NCBI RefSeq assembly: GCF_030815405.1
Contig: NZ_JAUSWX010000001.1
Location: forward strand, 3,038,001-3,102,000
Source: Agromyces albus
Lineage (GTDB): Bacteria > Actinomycetota > Actinomycetes > Actinomycetales > Microbacteriaceae
Direction: 5' to 3'
DNA length: 64,000 bases
Below are positions 53,501-62,360 of the stretch, one piece after another (position 1 is the stretch's first letter; each line of letters starts with the position of its first letter). The notes beneath the pieces were generated by a model, which worked only from the letters and a program-made list of their open reading frames with translations, searched no databases and was not told the origin of the DNA. The translations under genes and the position numbers were made by a program.

Positions 53501-55072
53501 CTACTCGCTTGACTCTGGCTCGCTGCCCCCGCGTGAGTCGTCGACCAGCCTATCGATCAGCCTGCCGATGGCCAGCCCCAAGAATGGCGACACTGCATTA
53601 CCCACCTGTGAGTATTGAGGCACTTCGAACCGGCGGCGATGCGCCCCAGTTGTCTCCCTACCCATGAACACAAAGTCATCAGGGAACCCTTGAAACCGGG
53701 CGAGTTCACGAACCGTCAGGATTCGAGGTTCACTTGGGTGGACATAGTCGTCTGGCAGGGTGACGACGGTCTTCGCGGGTTCATCCCAGCGGAGGGCCTT
53801 CTGAGAGTGCTTTCGGGTAGCAAACGACCGGATCACCGATTGCATCTCTTCCGCGTCCGCTGCCAGGACGGTGCCGTCGGGTGCAACGGCGGGATAGGCC
53901 GCTCCTCGCAACTGCGTTACCGCTGCGGCGCTCGCTTCACTGGTCCCGTAGTTGAGAGTGCCAACGACCCGGTGCGAGATCCCCTCCCGCGAGAGCCATT
54001 GGTATAGGCGAAACCGACCGATGACTTGCGTTGTGTGCTTCCGAGGAACATGGTTTGCGATCCCGTCGGATCTGGTCGATCCGCTAGCGGGAACAAGAAG
54101 CTCAGCGAGGGCGTCCCGATAGGACGAGTTCCCTCCAAGTTGTTCCTGCTGGAGGAGCAAATCACCGACTGCATCGCCGACGGTGCGCTCATCTTCACTC
54201 CGGAGGGTGGGCATCGGCGAGAGAGCAATCGGCTCCACTTCGTCGATGTAACCCGACACCCATGCGCGCTCAGACGCGCTGACCCCCAATGCCTCTGCTA
54301 GGTCCTTCCGAACACCCAGAATCATCAGGCGAGGCCTGTGCTGCGGTGCACCGAAGTGCTTGGCATTAACCGAAAGCCCTTGGACGACGTACCCCGGCTC
54401 AGTGTCCCGCAGCGCCATCTGGACTTGCTGGAACGTTGATACAGCGGAGCCTGCGAACGACCGCGACATTCCAACGACATTCTCGATCACCACGACCCTC
54501 GGTCTGGTTCTCTCGACGAACTCGAGGAATTCCCACGGGAGCTTGTTGCGCATGTCTGATGGGTTTCGGCGGCCGGCTAGAGAGAAGCCCTGGCACGGCG
54601 GCCCCCCCACGACGACGTCGATCTCGAGATCTGACAGCTCGAACCCTCGCCCGTCGAGGACATTCCGTAGCTCGCTCACCACTAGCCCAGAGCGAACCTG
54701 CTTTGCCAAGGATTGCTCGAGGTAACGACACCAGTCGTCAGCATCGACATCCGCGTCGATAAAGTTCCGGTAGTAGGTCTGCGCCGCCATGTCTGACTTC
54801 TCGACGGCGAGGACCGATTTCCCGCCAGCGTTCTCGAGCCCGAGCGAAAGCCCGCCGCACCCCGCGAACAAGTCGACATACCGAAACAACTGCACTCCAC
54901 TCATTTGGGCGGATCTCTCGCGCCAATTGCATGAGTCGGCGGCCCAGCTCATTATGACGCCACCGCCGGACACTGGACCGTCGTCGGGGAGCGAGTCGTG
55001 CGGCATGGCTAGCAAACGCGCGTGGTCTAGCCCGCGGCGATCGAGTACCTCCCGCACCAGTTCGGGCACCAA
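53501..55072 (-). CDS. DNA (cytosine-5-)-methyltransferase
   Basis: 523 residues if read from 55072. Motif I DLFAGCGGLSLGLE, motif IV GGPPCQGFSLAG with catalytic Cys, motif VI VIENV, motif VIII QHRPRL, target recognition in the 300-400 region and motif X QVGNAVSPFLG. It transfers methyl from SAM to C5 of cytosine in a specific site. First gene of the operon with the three DptFGH-like genes and vsr, and so the self-marking enzyme. The N-terminal 56 residues before MSGVQLFRYVDLF match nothing known; an alternative start is ATG 54904. Confidence 0.93.
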   Translation of the reverse strand: MVPELVREVLDRRGLDHARLLAMPHDSLPDDGPVSGGGVIMSWAADSCNWRERSAQMSGVQLFRYVDLFAGCGGLSLGLENAGGKSVLAVEKSDMAAQTYYRNFIDADVDADDWCRYLEQSLAKQVRSGLVVSELRNVLDGRGFELSDLEIDVVVGGPPCQGFSLAGRRNPSDMRNKLPWEFLEFVERTRPRVVVIENVVGMSRSFAGSAVSTFQQVQMALRDTEPGYVVQGLSVNAKHFGAPQHRPRLMILGVRKDLAEALGVSASERAWVSGYIDEVEPIALSPMPTLRSEDERTVGDAVGDLLLQQEQLGGNSSYRDALAELLVPASGSTRSDGIANHVPRKHTTQVIGRFRLYQWLSREGISHRVVGTLNYGTSEASAAAVTQLRGAAYPAVAPDGTVLAADAEEMQSVIRSFATRKHSQKALRWDEPAKTVVTLPDDYVHPSEPRILTVRELARFQGFPDDFVFMGRETTGAHRRRFEVPQYSQVGNAVSPFLGLAIGRLIDRLVDDSRGGSEPESSE

Positions 55073-55112
55073 TATCCGTCTCTCAGCGAGGTCGTGACCT
55101 TACTGTTAGCCC

Positions 55113-55343
55113 ATGGCACGCATTCGTTCCCTCTCCCAGACCACCGGCGCATCAAAGGCACATCCAACCGAGGTTGACGCGGAATGGAGCGTTGTCGAAC
55201 TTGTTCCTGGCCGCCTCCTTCAGATTTCCACTTACGGCTCGGACGAGCGAAAAGAATCCGGCGTCTCTCAGACGCTGCAGTTCGATGAGCAACAGGCGCG
55301 CGCGCTCGTCCGTGCGATCGAGCAAGTGTTTCCGTCGACATAA
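55113..55343 (+). CDS. Small conserved protein divergent to the methyltransferase
   Basis: 76 residues ending in GRLLQISTYGSDERKESGVS and FDEQQARALVRAIEQVF. Similar short proteins occur in actinobacteria and are sometimes misnamed methionyl-tRNA formyltransferase-like; they appear near restriction genes. No RBS precedes ATG 55113, so a leaderless message is likely. Only 40 bp separate it from the earliest methyltransferase start. A regulatory or inhibitory role is possible but not shown. Confidence 0.65.
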   Translation: MARIRSLSQTTGASKAHPTEVDAEWSVVELVPGRLLQISTYGSDERKESGVSQTLQFDEQQARALVRAIEQVFPST

Positions 55344-55525
55344 ACACGACAGTCAGTGCAGGTGAGGCGCAAGTTGCCCTCGCAAGCATGCGCTGGCCGA
55401 CTGATTCAGGCCGTAGCCGGCACGCGAGGCAGCCGCTTGCCGACCCACCGCCGGTGTCCCTGCGCCAGAGCCGGACGAGACTAGAGCGCCCTAGCCTTGG
55501 GCGCCGTGCGCACGGCAACGCGTTT

Positions 55526-58500
55526 CTATGGATCAAGCACATGCAATGTTGCCGGGCTCGTGTCCGCGTGGGAAGTGCTCGGCATCGACGATTGAATTCG
55601 CTGAACTTCGTAGAGTGGGACTAATCGCAGGGCTGAGAGTGGAACCCTAGTGGCGAGCCAGGTCGATACCGCCGCCTGCTGTATGTTCTGCAACTGAGTT
55701 GCGTCGACCCCGAACACCGCAACCTGCTGTTTCTTACGCCCCGCCGCTGAAGTTGCTACTCGGATATCTTCCGTTAAGTGAACGAACTGCCTACCGCCAG
55801 GACGCAACCCGTCCTTTGCTTCGACGATTGAAGCAAGGTTGGACATCGGTGTCGCATGGTAAAGCTCACGCGAAGGCAATCCCGTCGCGTACCCCATTCT
55901 CGTGCGTCGAGAGTGACCATAGCGAGCACGGATTTCTGAGCCATTCAATTCAAATCGCGGCTCACCGAGGGCACCTGCAATAAGCACAACGTCATCCGCA
56001 CTCACTCGATGGCCTTCTGCCACCAACGCGGCGCGCAGAGCGTCGACGTGCATCCACCCCTCCCGGTCGACTTCGGCGAGTGCGTTGTGGCGCAGATGGA
56101 ACGACATTGCCCTGCTGATGCGGCGGCGCGTTCCCAGCGACCTTCGCTCGAAAGCGCTACTAGGAACTGCCCCAATCTTCTTCGACCATTCGACGGATAC
56201 CGAGGCTGACGCGCGACCGAGCGCAGTTCCGCGCCAACGTTCAGCAATTAGCCCGACCATCTCCCCCGCTCGCTTCTTGTCGGGTGCGGATGCGCGTTCG
56301 GCGCTAAACGTCCGAACTGCTCGCGCGAGCCTACCCGCGTCGAGTAGGGACTTCAGGTCATGATTCTCGGGAACACTCTGCGGTGCATAGTTGTAAAGGG
56401 CGGCGACGTAACGATCCCAGACTTGATATGCGGCGGCGTCGTCCGCATCGAACACCGGCTCATCTTCCAACAGCTGAGCCAGCTCGTAACCCAAAGGCCT
56501 CCACCCGATGGACTCAAGATCGACCGCAAGAATTCTGCTCTTGTCATCAACGATCCAGTTAAGCGCATGCGCATCCCGTCTGGGAAGCATCGGGGCGTCT
56601 TGGACACAACTCCACCACTGCTCGAACACGTTGCGTCGACTTCCGTCACTGGGAAAGAGATACCTAAGCCAGCGCCCAAACTCTCTTTCCCACAGATCGC
56701 GTCGCACCCCAGCTGGAACATCATCACTTCTCAAGCGCGCGTGGATTAGCCCGAGGAACTCCGCGGTGTCTCCCACCACTGCGACCCGCGAACCAGCCTC
56801 GCTAATCCGAAGTGTTGTGGCGAGGGTTCGGCCGCTCATGAAACGTCGAACGGAGACGCATTTTGCTTCCGACTCCGGCCCTGTAGGCTCGAGCGCCATA
56901 TCAAGGCTGGCAAGGTGCTCAATAACGCCGAACCGATCGCCTAGACCAGCTTCGCTGACTATGGAGCGGACTTGATCGGAACTCTTGCTATCTCGTTCGT
57001 GCGCCACGTGTGAGGTCTCCTTGAAGACGAATGTCTCACCAGTCAGCCCGGCGTAGTCGCGAGCGATCACACACCCGCCACGCCCGCCAAGCGATTCTCG
57101 TTGCGTGTCGTGGCTCAAGAGGGCTCGACGTGCAGCCATCTCGAATAGAACCCGCGCGTCGCCGCTTCTCACCGCGATCGCAATTGCTTCATCGCAATTC
57201 AACAACGGCCCCAATAGCGCACCGTTTGATTCGATTTCGACCGCTAAGACCGTAATCGCTGTTGGATCAAGCTTGTTACGCCCTACGAGTTCACAAAGAC
57301 CACGGAGACCCTCGCGCCGGAGGCGCGAATCGGCTGTTGCCACCGCCAAGAGGAGCTGATCTTGCGCTTGGTCGAGAGCCGAAGTGTCACGCGGCAGCGC
57401 GGCTTGATAGGCCTCACCGGCACGAAACTTGATTGCACGTTTGAGGTAGTAGACGCGGTCGTCCGACTGCGAGACGTGACGAGCGAGATACGCGCACAGC
57501 TCCGCCGCAATGTCTCGAAAGAAGAAGTGACCAGCGTCGGCGTGACTCTCTAAGCGGTCCAATATCTCGTCACCAGCGTCAACGAACGCCTGCGGCATGA
57601 TTACGGTGCGCGACCTTAGTCCGAAGGGAAAGCGAACCCCTTGTAGACCGGTTTGATCGAGCGAATTGTTCTCCACGACCGAATAAAGGAATGCCCCGAG
57701 CATCAACATGCGCGCTTGGTCGACGATAGTCGACTCATCGGCGTGTATTTCAGCTCTATGCAGATAGGACTGAGCCTGTGTCAAGAACCCGTCGCGCGCA
57801 CCTGGGCTTGCGACACCCGCTAGCTTCATCCAAATCTCGCTGCAAGCGAGGTTCCATCCGACGTCCCTCTCAGCCGCGCGTTCGACCTGATCTTGTGTGA
57901 ACCGCGCGCCTATCCGTAGAGCCTCCAAGTCGCCGGTGTAGTCATAGATTTGCGTATACCCCTCGACAAGGTATGTCGAGGCGGATTCATGCTCCCGAGC
58001 GTGAGCTCGACGTAGAGCGTCGCATGCCCGATTTAGCTTGGCCGCATCAACGATTGAGAAACGGGCCGCTGAGACTGTGGCAATTCCAAGTCGAGCTTCA
58101 ATCGCGAAATCAGCCTCGACATCGGAGACGCCAACGCCAAGAAGCGAATCCAAGTAGGTTCGAGCGAGCTCGAGCGTACGGACGAATACGACCGGCCTAG
58201 CCCAGCCTTTGTTCAGCGCTCGGTGAAACGCAGCGTTGGCCAACCGTCGGCGTTGCCTCACGAGCGCGGCCTCAGCCGATGTGCCATGCAGTCGGAGGTA
58301 CGGCCCAATCACGGAAATTCTTGTGCATAGGACTGCTTCTTCGATCAGACACTGGAACAGGGTCGGATATCCAGAGCTGGTCTGGGACTCACGCAGTCGT
58401 AGAGCCAGCTGGCCACCAGATGTATGGGGGCTAAGCCAGTCGCTGACTGCCGCCTCTCCGGCGGTACCGATCCAATCGCCAAATTCTTTTGTGGTGTCCA

Positions 58501-58645
58501 GTCCAAGTTGCCGTGCAAGGTGCATCGCTAGCGGATACTGCAGCTCAATATCGGCGTGCTCGATTACCGGCGACGCGCGATGGCCTCCAGACCTTGCGGC
58601 CAAATCCGCAGGTGACGGTGGACGAGGAGGCGATGGAAACGGCAT
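55526..58645 (-). CDS. Fusion of helical-repeat region, kinase-like domain and Tpt1/KptA RNA 2'-phosphotransferase
   Basis: 1039 residues. Residues 1 to about 500 are helical and repeat-like. About 520-770 is an aminoglycoside-phosphotransferase/protein-kinase-like fold: FVFKETSH (ATP lysine near 540), catalytic loop RRDAHALNWIV (near 689) and the metal aspartate in LAVDLESIG (near 708). About 840-1039 is Tpt1/KptA: SRAMSFHLRHNA, EGWMHVDALRAAL, IRARYGHS, ELYHATPMSNL and GGRQFVHLTEDI, so the Arg-His-Arg-Arg set seems retained. KptA uses NAD+ to remove an internal RNA 2'-phosphate or to ADP-ribosylate ends. ATG 58645 chosen; GTG 58666 possible. The 3' half of the gene is A+T-richer than the flanks. 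Confidence 0.85.
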   Translation of the reverse strand: MPFPSPPRPPSPADLAARSGGHRASPVIEHADIELQYPLAMHLARQLGLDTTKEFGDWIGTAGEAAVSDWLSPHTSGGQLALRLRESQTSSGYPTLFQCLIEEAVLCTRISVIGPYLRLHGTSAEAALVRQRRRLANAAFHRALNKGWARPVVFVRTLELARTYLDSLLGVGVSDVEADFAIEARLGIATVSAARFSIVDAAKLNRACDALRRAHAREHESASTYLVEGYTQIYDYTGDLEALRIGARFTQDQVERAAERDVGWNLACSEIWMKLAGVASPGARDGFLTQAQSYLHRAEIHADESTIVDQARMLMLGAFLYSVVENNSLDQTGLQGVRFPFGLRSRTVIMPQAFVDAGDEILDRLESHADAGHFFFRDIAAELCAYLARHVSQSDDRVYYLKRAIKFRAGEAYQAALPRDTSALDQAQDQLLLAVATADSRLRREGLRGLCELVGRNKLDPTAITVLAVEIESNGALLGPLLNCDEAIAIAVRSGDARVLFEMAARRALLSHDTQRESLGGRGGCVIARDYAGLTGETFVFKETSHVAHERDSKSSDQVRSIVSEAGLGDRFGVIEHLASLDMALEPTGPESEAKCVSVRRFMSGRTLATTLRISEAGSRVAVVGDTAEFLGLIHARLRSDDVPAGVRRDLWEREFGRWLRYLFPSDGSRRNVFEQWWSCVQDAPMLPRRDAHALNWIVDDKSRILAVDLESIGWRPLGYELAQLLEDEPVFDADDAAAYQVWDRYVAALYNYAPQSVPENHDLKSLLDAGRLARAVRTFSAERASAPDKKRAGEMVGLIAERWRGTALGRASASVSVEWSKKIGAVPSSAFERRSLGTRRRISRAMSFHLRHNALAEVDREGWMHVDALRAALVAEGHRVSADDVVLIAGALGEPRFELNGSEIRARYGHSRRTRMGYATGLPSRELYHATPMSNLASIVEAKDGLRPGGRQFVHLTEDIRVATSAAGRKKQQVAVFGVDATQLQNIQQAAVSTWLATRVPLSALRLVPLYEVQRIQSSMPSTSHADTSPATLHVLDP

Positions 58646-58736
58646 GTGAACCGAATAGAACCACACCTACGAGTGATCGCACCACCCCGCTTTCGGGATT
58701 CGCGCAGTCGTCAAGATGCGTCGGCGTTAGGAGAAC

Positions 58737-58781
58737 AACCGGGCGCGGCACGCTGATTGCCGCCGGTCCGGGCGCCCGGTT
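58737..58781. repeat. 10 bp perfect inverted repeat at the right edge of the island
   Basis: AACCGGGCGC (58737-58746) and GCGCCCGGTT (58772-58781) with a 25-base loop. Lies between the kinase-KptA gene and the decayed gene. It may be a terminator, a recombination scar or part of an end sequence. No second copy was seen at the left edge. Confidence 0.5.
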
Positions 58782-58839
58782 GATCCTGAACGATGGCCTT
58801 GTAGTGCAGATTCGGTACGCCACCGGGAGATTGAGGAAA

Positions 58840-59027
58840 GCAGGCCGATCGGGTCCACTCCTCCACCGCACAAGGGGACGACGTCGGGATCGGCGATGCG
58901 CAGTACCCGGAGTCGCCGCCACGCGCGCGTCCGTCGCGGTCAGCAGCTCGGTGCCGACCATCTGCTGCTGCACCTGCGACAGCCGCAGGGTGCCGTAGCT
59001 GAAGAGGCGTTCGGTCGTGGTGATGGT
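58840..59027 (-). pseudogene. Decayed gamma-glutamylcyclotransferase-like gene
   Basis: Directly after the stop of the coiled-coil gene one frame reads TERLFSYGTLRLSQVQQQMV, the usual N-terminus of AIG2/GGCT-like proteins. About 35 residues later the match moves to another frame (LRVLRIADPDVVPLCG) and then stops. No start codon precedes it. A lost start plus frameshift and truncation point to a dead gene at the island border. The rest of 58646-59027 has no supported gene. Confidence 0.45.
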
Positions 59028-60374
59028 TCAGTCGAAGATGCCGTCGAGGACGCTGCCGATGACCAGGCCGCCGAGGATTCCGCCCATCATGTCGCCCCCG
59101 CCGCCGCGGCGACCGCCGCCCCAGCCTGGGCCACCCCACTGCCCCGGGTCCTGCGGTCGTGACGCGTCGATGTCGCGCTGTGCGAGGCGCAGCGCCTCGC
59201 CCGCGAGGTAGGCGACACGTCGGGCCATCGACATCGCCTGTTCTCGGTGGTCCTCATCGATGACGGTGACGGCCGCCGCGGGCGTGCCGAGGTAGCGGTC
59301 GAGGTCGATCCGGATGCGCTCCGATTCGGCCAGCCGGGTGCGAGCATCGGCGCCGATCCAGCCGCGGTGGCCGGCGATGACGTCGCCAGCAACCGCGAGC
59401 TGCCGGTCGGCGTCGTCGATGGCATGGTGCACGTGCTCCTGGGGCGGAATCGGACGTGCCGCGCGCTCGCGGGCCGCCGCGATCGCGGCATCCAGCCCCG
59501 CGTTCGCCTCGCGCAGGGTACTCAGCTGGGTGAACGGGTCGGTGTTGACGCCGGCCCGCGGAAGGGCGGCGAGTGCAGCCTGCAGCTTCGCGATCGCGGT
59601 CGTGACACCGGCGTTCTGGGGCTCCTTGCGCGCGACGATGAGGTCGCCGCGGGAATCCTCGACGATCGCCGCCAACGTGGCCTCAGCCCGCAGCGCCTCG
59701 ACCTCGAACGTCTCCACGGCATCGAGGAGCGTCGCCGCTCGGCGCACCGATTCCGTCGATGCCTCGAGCGCGAGATTGGCCTGCTCACGCTGCCCCGCCT
59801 CCCGCCGGCGCTCGGCCACGCTCCCGCTGTGCTCGGCGAATCCGAGGAGCTGCTCAGCCTCGGCTGGGTTGACCTCCACCTGGGCGAGCGTCTCCCGGGC
59901 ATAGCGAGTGGCGAGACGTTCAATGGTGTCGCGGGCGTGGGGGATGCGGGCGCGGAGGCGCGCGGCATCCGCTCGCACTCCGGCGATGATCTCTGGAGCC
60001 CGGCGCGCGACCGCGATCTTCTCGGCGAGGGCCGAGGTGCGGTCATCGAGCACGTCTTCCGCCCACTCGCACAGCTGCACGATGCGTGCGTTGCGCGTGC
60101 GCAGCTCTTCAGCCGTGTCGGGAATCTCGTCGTGATTCAGCTGGTTCAACCGGAACGCCTCGCCCAGGTGCTGCCGAACCGCGGCGAGCGCCTCGCTCAA
60201 CTCCGTGGTCGCGCCGTGCCCGAGCTCGGCCTCGGCGAAGACGAGCTCGTCGGCGGTGACGCGGATGCGTTCGTCGGCGGCGACCAAGGCCGTTCCCGCC
60301 CGCTTCGCCAAGTCGGCATCCTGGGCTTCGAGCTCATGATCGTCGCGCTTTCGCCTGCCCCAGAATCCGGCCAT
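59028..60374 (-). CDS. Coiled-coil protein related to the C-terminal part of TPM-domain proteins
   Basis: 448 residues, almost entirely helical and Ala/Glu/Arg-rich (LVFAEAELGHGATTELSEAL, AEQLLGFAEHSGSVAERR). It ends in a Gly-rich tail GGGRRGGGGDMMGGILGG and a short hydrophobic end. The helical part follows the C-terminal two-thirds of actinobacterial TPM-domain (YgcG-like) membrane proteins, but the N-terminal TPM domain and membrane helix are missing. Here the N-terminus is the basic GFWGRRKRDD. It may be an independent scaffold protein. ATG 60374. Confidence 0.7.
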   Translation of the reverse strand: MAGFWGRRKRDDHELEAQDADLAKRAGTALVAADERIRVTADELVFAEAELGHGATTELSEALAAVRQHLGEAFRLNQLNHDEIPDTAEELRTRNARIVQLCEWAEDVLDDRTSALAEKIAVARRAPEIIAGVRADAARLRARIPHARDTIERLATRYARETLAQVEVNPAEAEQLLGFAEHSGSVAERRREAGQREQANLALEASTESVRRAATLLDAVETFEVEALRAEATLAAIVEDSRGDLIVARKEPQNAGVTTAIAKLQAALAALPRAGVNTDPFTQLSTLREANAGLDAAIAAARERAARPIPPQEHVHHAIDDADRQLAVAGDVIAGHRGWIGADARTRLAESERIRIDLDRYLGTPAAAVTVIDEDHREQAMSMARRVAYLAGEALRLAQRDIDASRPQDPGQWGGPGWGGGRRGGGGDMMGGILGGLVIGSVLDGIFD

Positions 60375-60432
60375 GCCTTTGATCCTATGTGCGCCGCTGG
60401 GAGGCCGCTGATTGGGGCGTGCGCCCGGAACG

Positions 60433-62157
60433 TCATCGCGTGAGGCAGGCCACCGGTAGATCGAACCAGCGCAGGTGCTCGAAGTCGTCGGAGAGCCCGG
60501 TCAGGTTTCCATCCCTGTCCGCCGCGTCGGCCGGCACTGCGACGGCGAACCGCGCCTCGGCCTCCGCCAGGTAGCCCTGCAGCGCCGACTCCGGCGCGCG
60601 GTCGTCGTGGTGCGGGTAGGTGAGGTGACCGTTGGCGTCGTAGGCCAGCTGGCTCAGCCGCAGCGGCGGTTCAGCGGGCCCGCCACGGTGCCGCCAGAGG
60701 CCGGTCGTCGGCTCGAACACGTAGTCAGGAAGCATCCGCCAGCCGTCGCGAGCGACCAGTCGCACAGCCGCCACGAGGTAGTCGAAGACGGTTGGCGAGA
60801 TGAAGTAGTTGAAGTTGATGCGCACCCAGCCGGGCTTGATGCCCTCGCAGCCGCGCGCCACCTCTCGCTCGAACTCGTGGGAGCGCTCGATATCGATGCC
60901 GAGCAGCTGGTGGCCGTACGGTCCTGCGCACGAACAGCCTCCGCGCGACTGGATGCCGAACAGGTCGTTGAGCAGGGCGACCACGAAGTTGTGGTGCAGG
61001 TAGCGGCCACTCGGTGCCCGCACCACGAATGACACGATCGACAGCCGCTCGGCGTCGAGGTTGCCGAGCACCTCGATCGCGGGCTCGTCGTGCCACGCGG
61101 CGACGGCGCGACGCAGGAAGTCGTCTTCGAGGGCCCGGATGGTCTCGACGCCGACCGCGTTCTTCAGCCCGAAGACGAGGCCGGCACGGATCGCCTCGAC
61201 GATCGCCGGGGTGCCGCCCTCCTCTCGCTGGGCTACGTCGTCGAGGTAGCGGTGCTCGAGGGGGTTGACGTACACGACCGTGCCACCGCCAGGAACGTCG
61301 GGCACGCGGTTGCGAGCGAGCTCACGTCGCATGACGAGCACACCAGGCGTGCTCGGCCCGCCGATGAACTTGTGCGGGCTGAGAAAGATCGCATCCTTGT
61401 ACTCCCCCGACGCGAGCGCCGCCGAGGGATCGCCGTGGTACATCTCGATGTCGACATACGGCGCGGCGGCCGCGAAGTCCCAAAATGACAGGGCACCATG
61501 CTCGTGCAACAGCGCCGAGATGCGCGGAGTGTCACTCACGATGCCGGTGACGTTGCTCGCCGCCGAGAACGAGCCGATCTTCAACGGTCGCTCTTCGTAC
61601 CGGACGAGCTCGGTCTCGAGGATGTCGCAGTCGATGTGGCCATCGAGGTCCTGCGGGATGACGACCACGTCGGCGAACGACTCGCGCCATGGCAGCTCGT
61701 TCGAGTGGTGCTCGAACGGGCCGATGAAGACGACAGGACGCTCGGCCGCGGGGATCGCATCAACGAGGTGATACCGATCGCCGAGCTCAGCCGGGAGGCG
61801 AAGCCCCAGCATCCCCACCAACTTGTCGATCGCACCAGTGCTGCCCGAGCCGGTGAAGATGACGACCGTGTCGTCGTCGCCGCCGACCGCATCGCGGATG
61901 ATCGCCCGCGCATCCTCGCGCAACCGCGTCGTCTGGAGCCCGGTTCCGCTCGACTCGGTGTGCGTGTTCGCGTAGCGGGGCAGTACCTCGCCGCGGATGA
62001 AGTCCTCGATGAAGCTCAGCGCGCGACCCGATGCCGTGTAGTCGGCATAGGTGACCCGGCGCGGGCCGTACGGCCCTGGCATGACCTGGTCGTCTCCGAT
62101 CACCGACTCGCGGATGCGTCGGATCAGCGGCAAGCTGCGCACCTGGTGGATGTCCAC
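60433..62157 (-). CDS. Class V aminotransferase-fold PLP enzyme (cysteine-desulfurase-like)
   Basis: 574 residues, longer than SufS/IscS (about 400). PLP-binding lysine in LSPHKFIGG; NTHTESSGTGLQTTRLREDAR and FTGSGSTGAIDKLV form the cofactor pocket; FEHHSNELPWRE and SNVTGIVSDTPRI are typical of the group. A Cys in GGCSCAGPYGH could take sulfur. The C-terminal 130 residues extend the fold. Related proteins are annotated simply as aminotransferase class V-fold enzymes. Substrate unknown. Divergent to the toxin-antitoxin pair. Confidence 0.87.
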   Translation of the reverse strand: MDIHQVRSLPLIRRIRESVIGDDQVMPGPYGPRRVTYADYTASGRALSFIEDFIRGEVLPRYANTHTESSGTGLQTTRLREDARAIIRDAVGGDDDTVVIFTGSGSTGAIDKLVGMLGLRLPAELGDRYHLVDAIPAAERPVVFIGPFEHHSNELPWRESFADVVVIPQDLDGHIDCDILETELVRYEERPLKIGSFSAASNVTGIVSDTPRISALLHEHGALSFWDFAAAAPYVDIEMYHGDPSAALASGEYKDAIFLSPHKFIGGPSTPGVLVMRRELARNRVPDVPGGGTVVYVNPLEHRYLDDVAQREEGGTPAIVEAIRAGLVFGLKNAVGVETIRALEDDFLRRAVAAWHDEPAIEVLGNLDAERLSIVSFVVRAPSGRYLHHNFVVALLNDLFGIQSRGGCSCAGPYGHQLLGIDIERSHEFEREVARGCEGIKPGWVRINFNYFISPTVFDYLVAAVRLVARDGWRMLPDYVFEPTTGLWRHRGGPAEPPLRLSQLAYDANGHLTYPHHDDRAPESALQGYLAEAEARFAVAVPADAADRDGNLTGLSDDFEHLRWFDLPVACLTR

Positions 62158-62347
62158 AGGGCGGACGATACCCCTTTCGCCGCCGCGCGGCCACGGCTCA
62201 GAGCCGGGTGGATGGCGCGAGGATCAGCGGCGCCACCGATGAGGACGCCGATCAGACCCGGCGCGAGCGCATCCCGAGCAACAACCCGATCGTCGCCAGC
62301 CCGCGCCATCGCCCCCACCAGCAGGCGCCAGGCCAGTTACGATCCGC

Positions 62348-62353
62348 TATAGT
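62348..62353 (+). promoter_or_regulatory. -10 element TATAGT of a leaderless promoter
   Basis: TATAGT ends seven bases before GTG 62361. Transcription would start at or next to the start codon, giving a leaderless message for the antitoxin gene. No good -35 is visible. Confidence 0.5.
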
Positions 62354-62360
62354 TGCGATT

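Larger units (their letters stand above)
41231..58645. other. Defence island (about 17.4 kb)
   Basis: All large genes here belong to restriction, nucleotide-control or RNA-modification families and almost all are on the minus strand. The DNA is visibly richer in A+T and in codons ending in A/T than either flank. No integrase, transposase or tRNA is visible at the ends; the right edge carries a decayed gene. Arrival by horizontal transfer is inferred. Confidence 0.75.

Noticed and set aside
43505..55072. Canonical phosphorothioation (Dnd/Ssp), BREX or DISARM system
   Set aside because: No DndA-E or SspA-D sulfur genes, no PglZ or Lon-like BrxL, and no DrmA helicase or DUF1998 protein is present. 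Only the FGH-like part and a C5 methyltransferase are seen.
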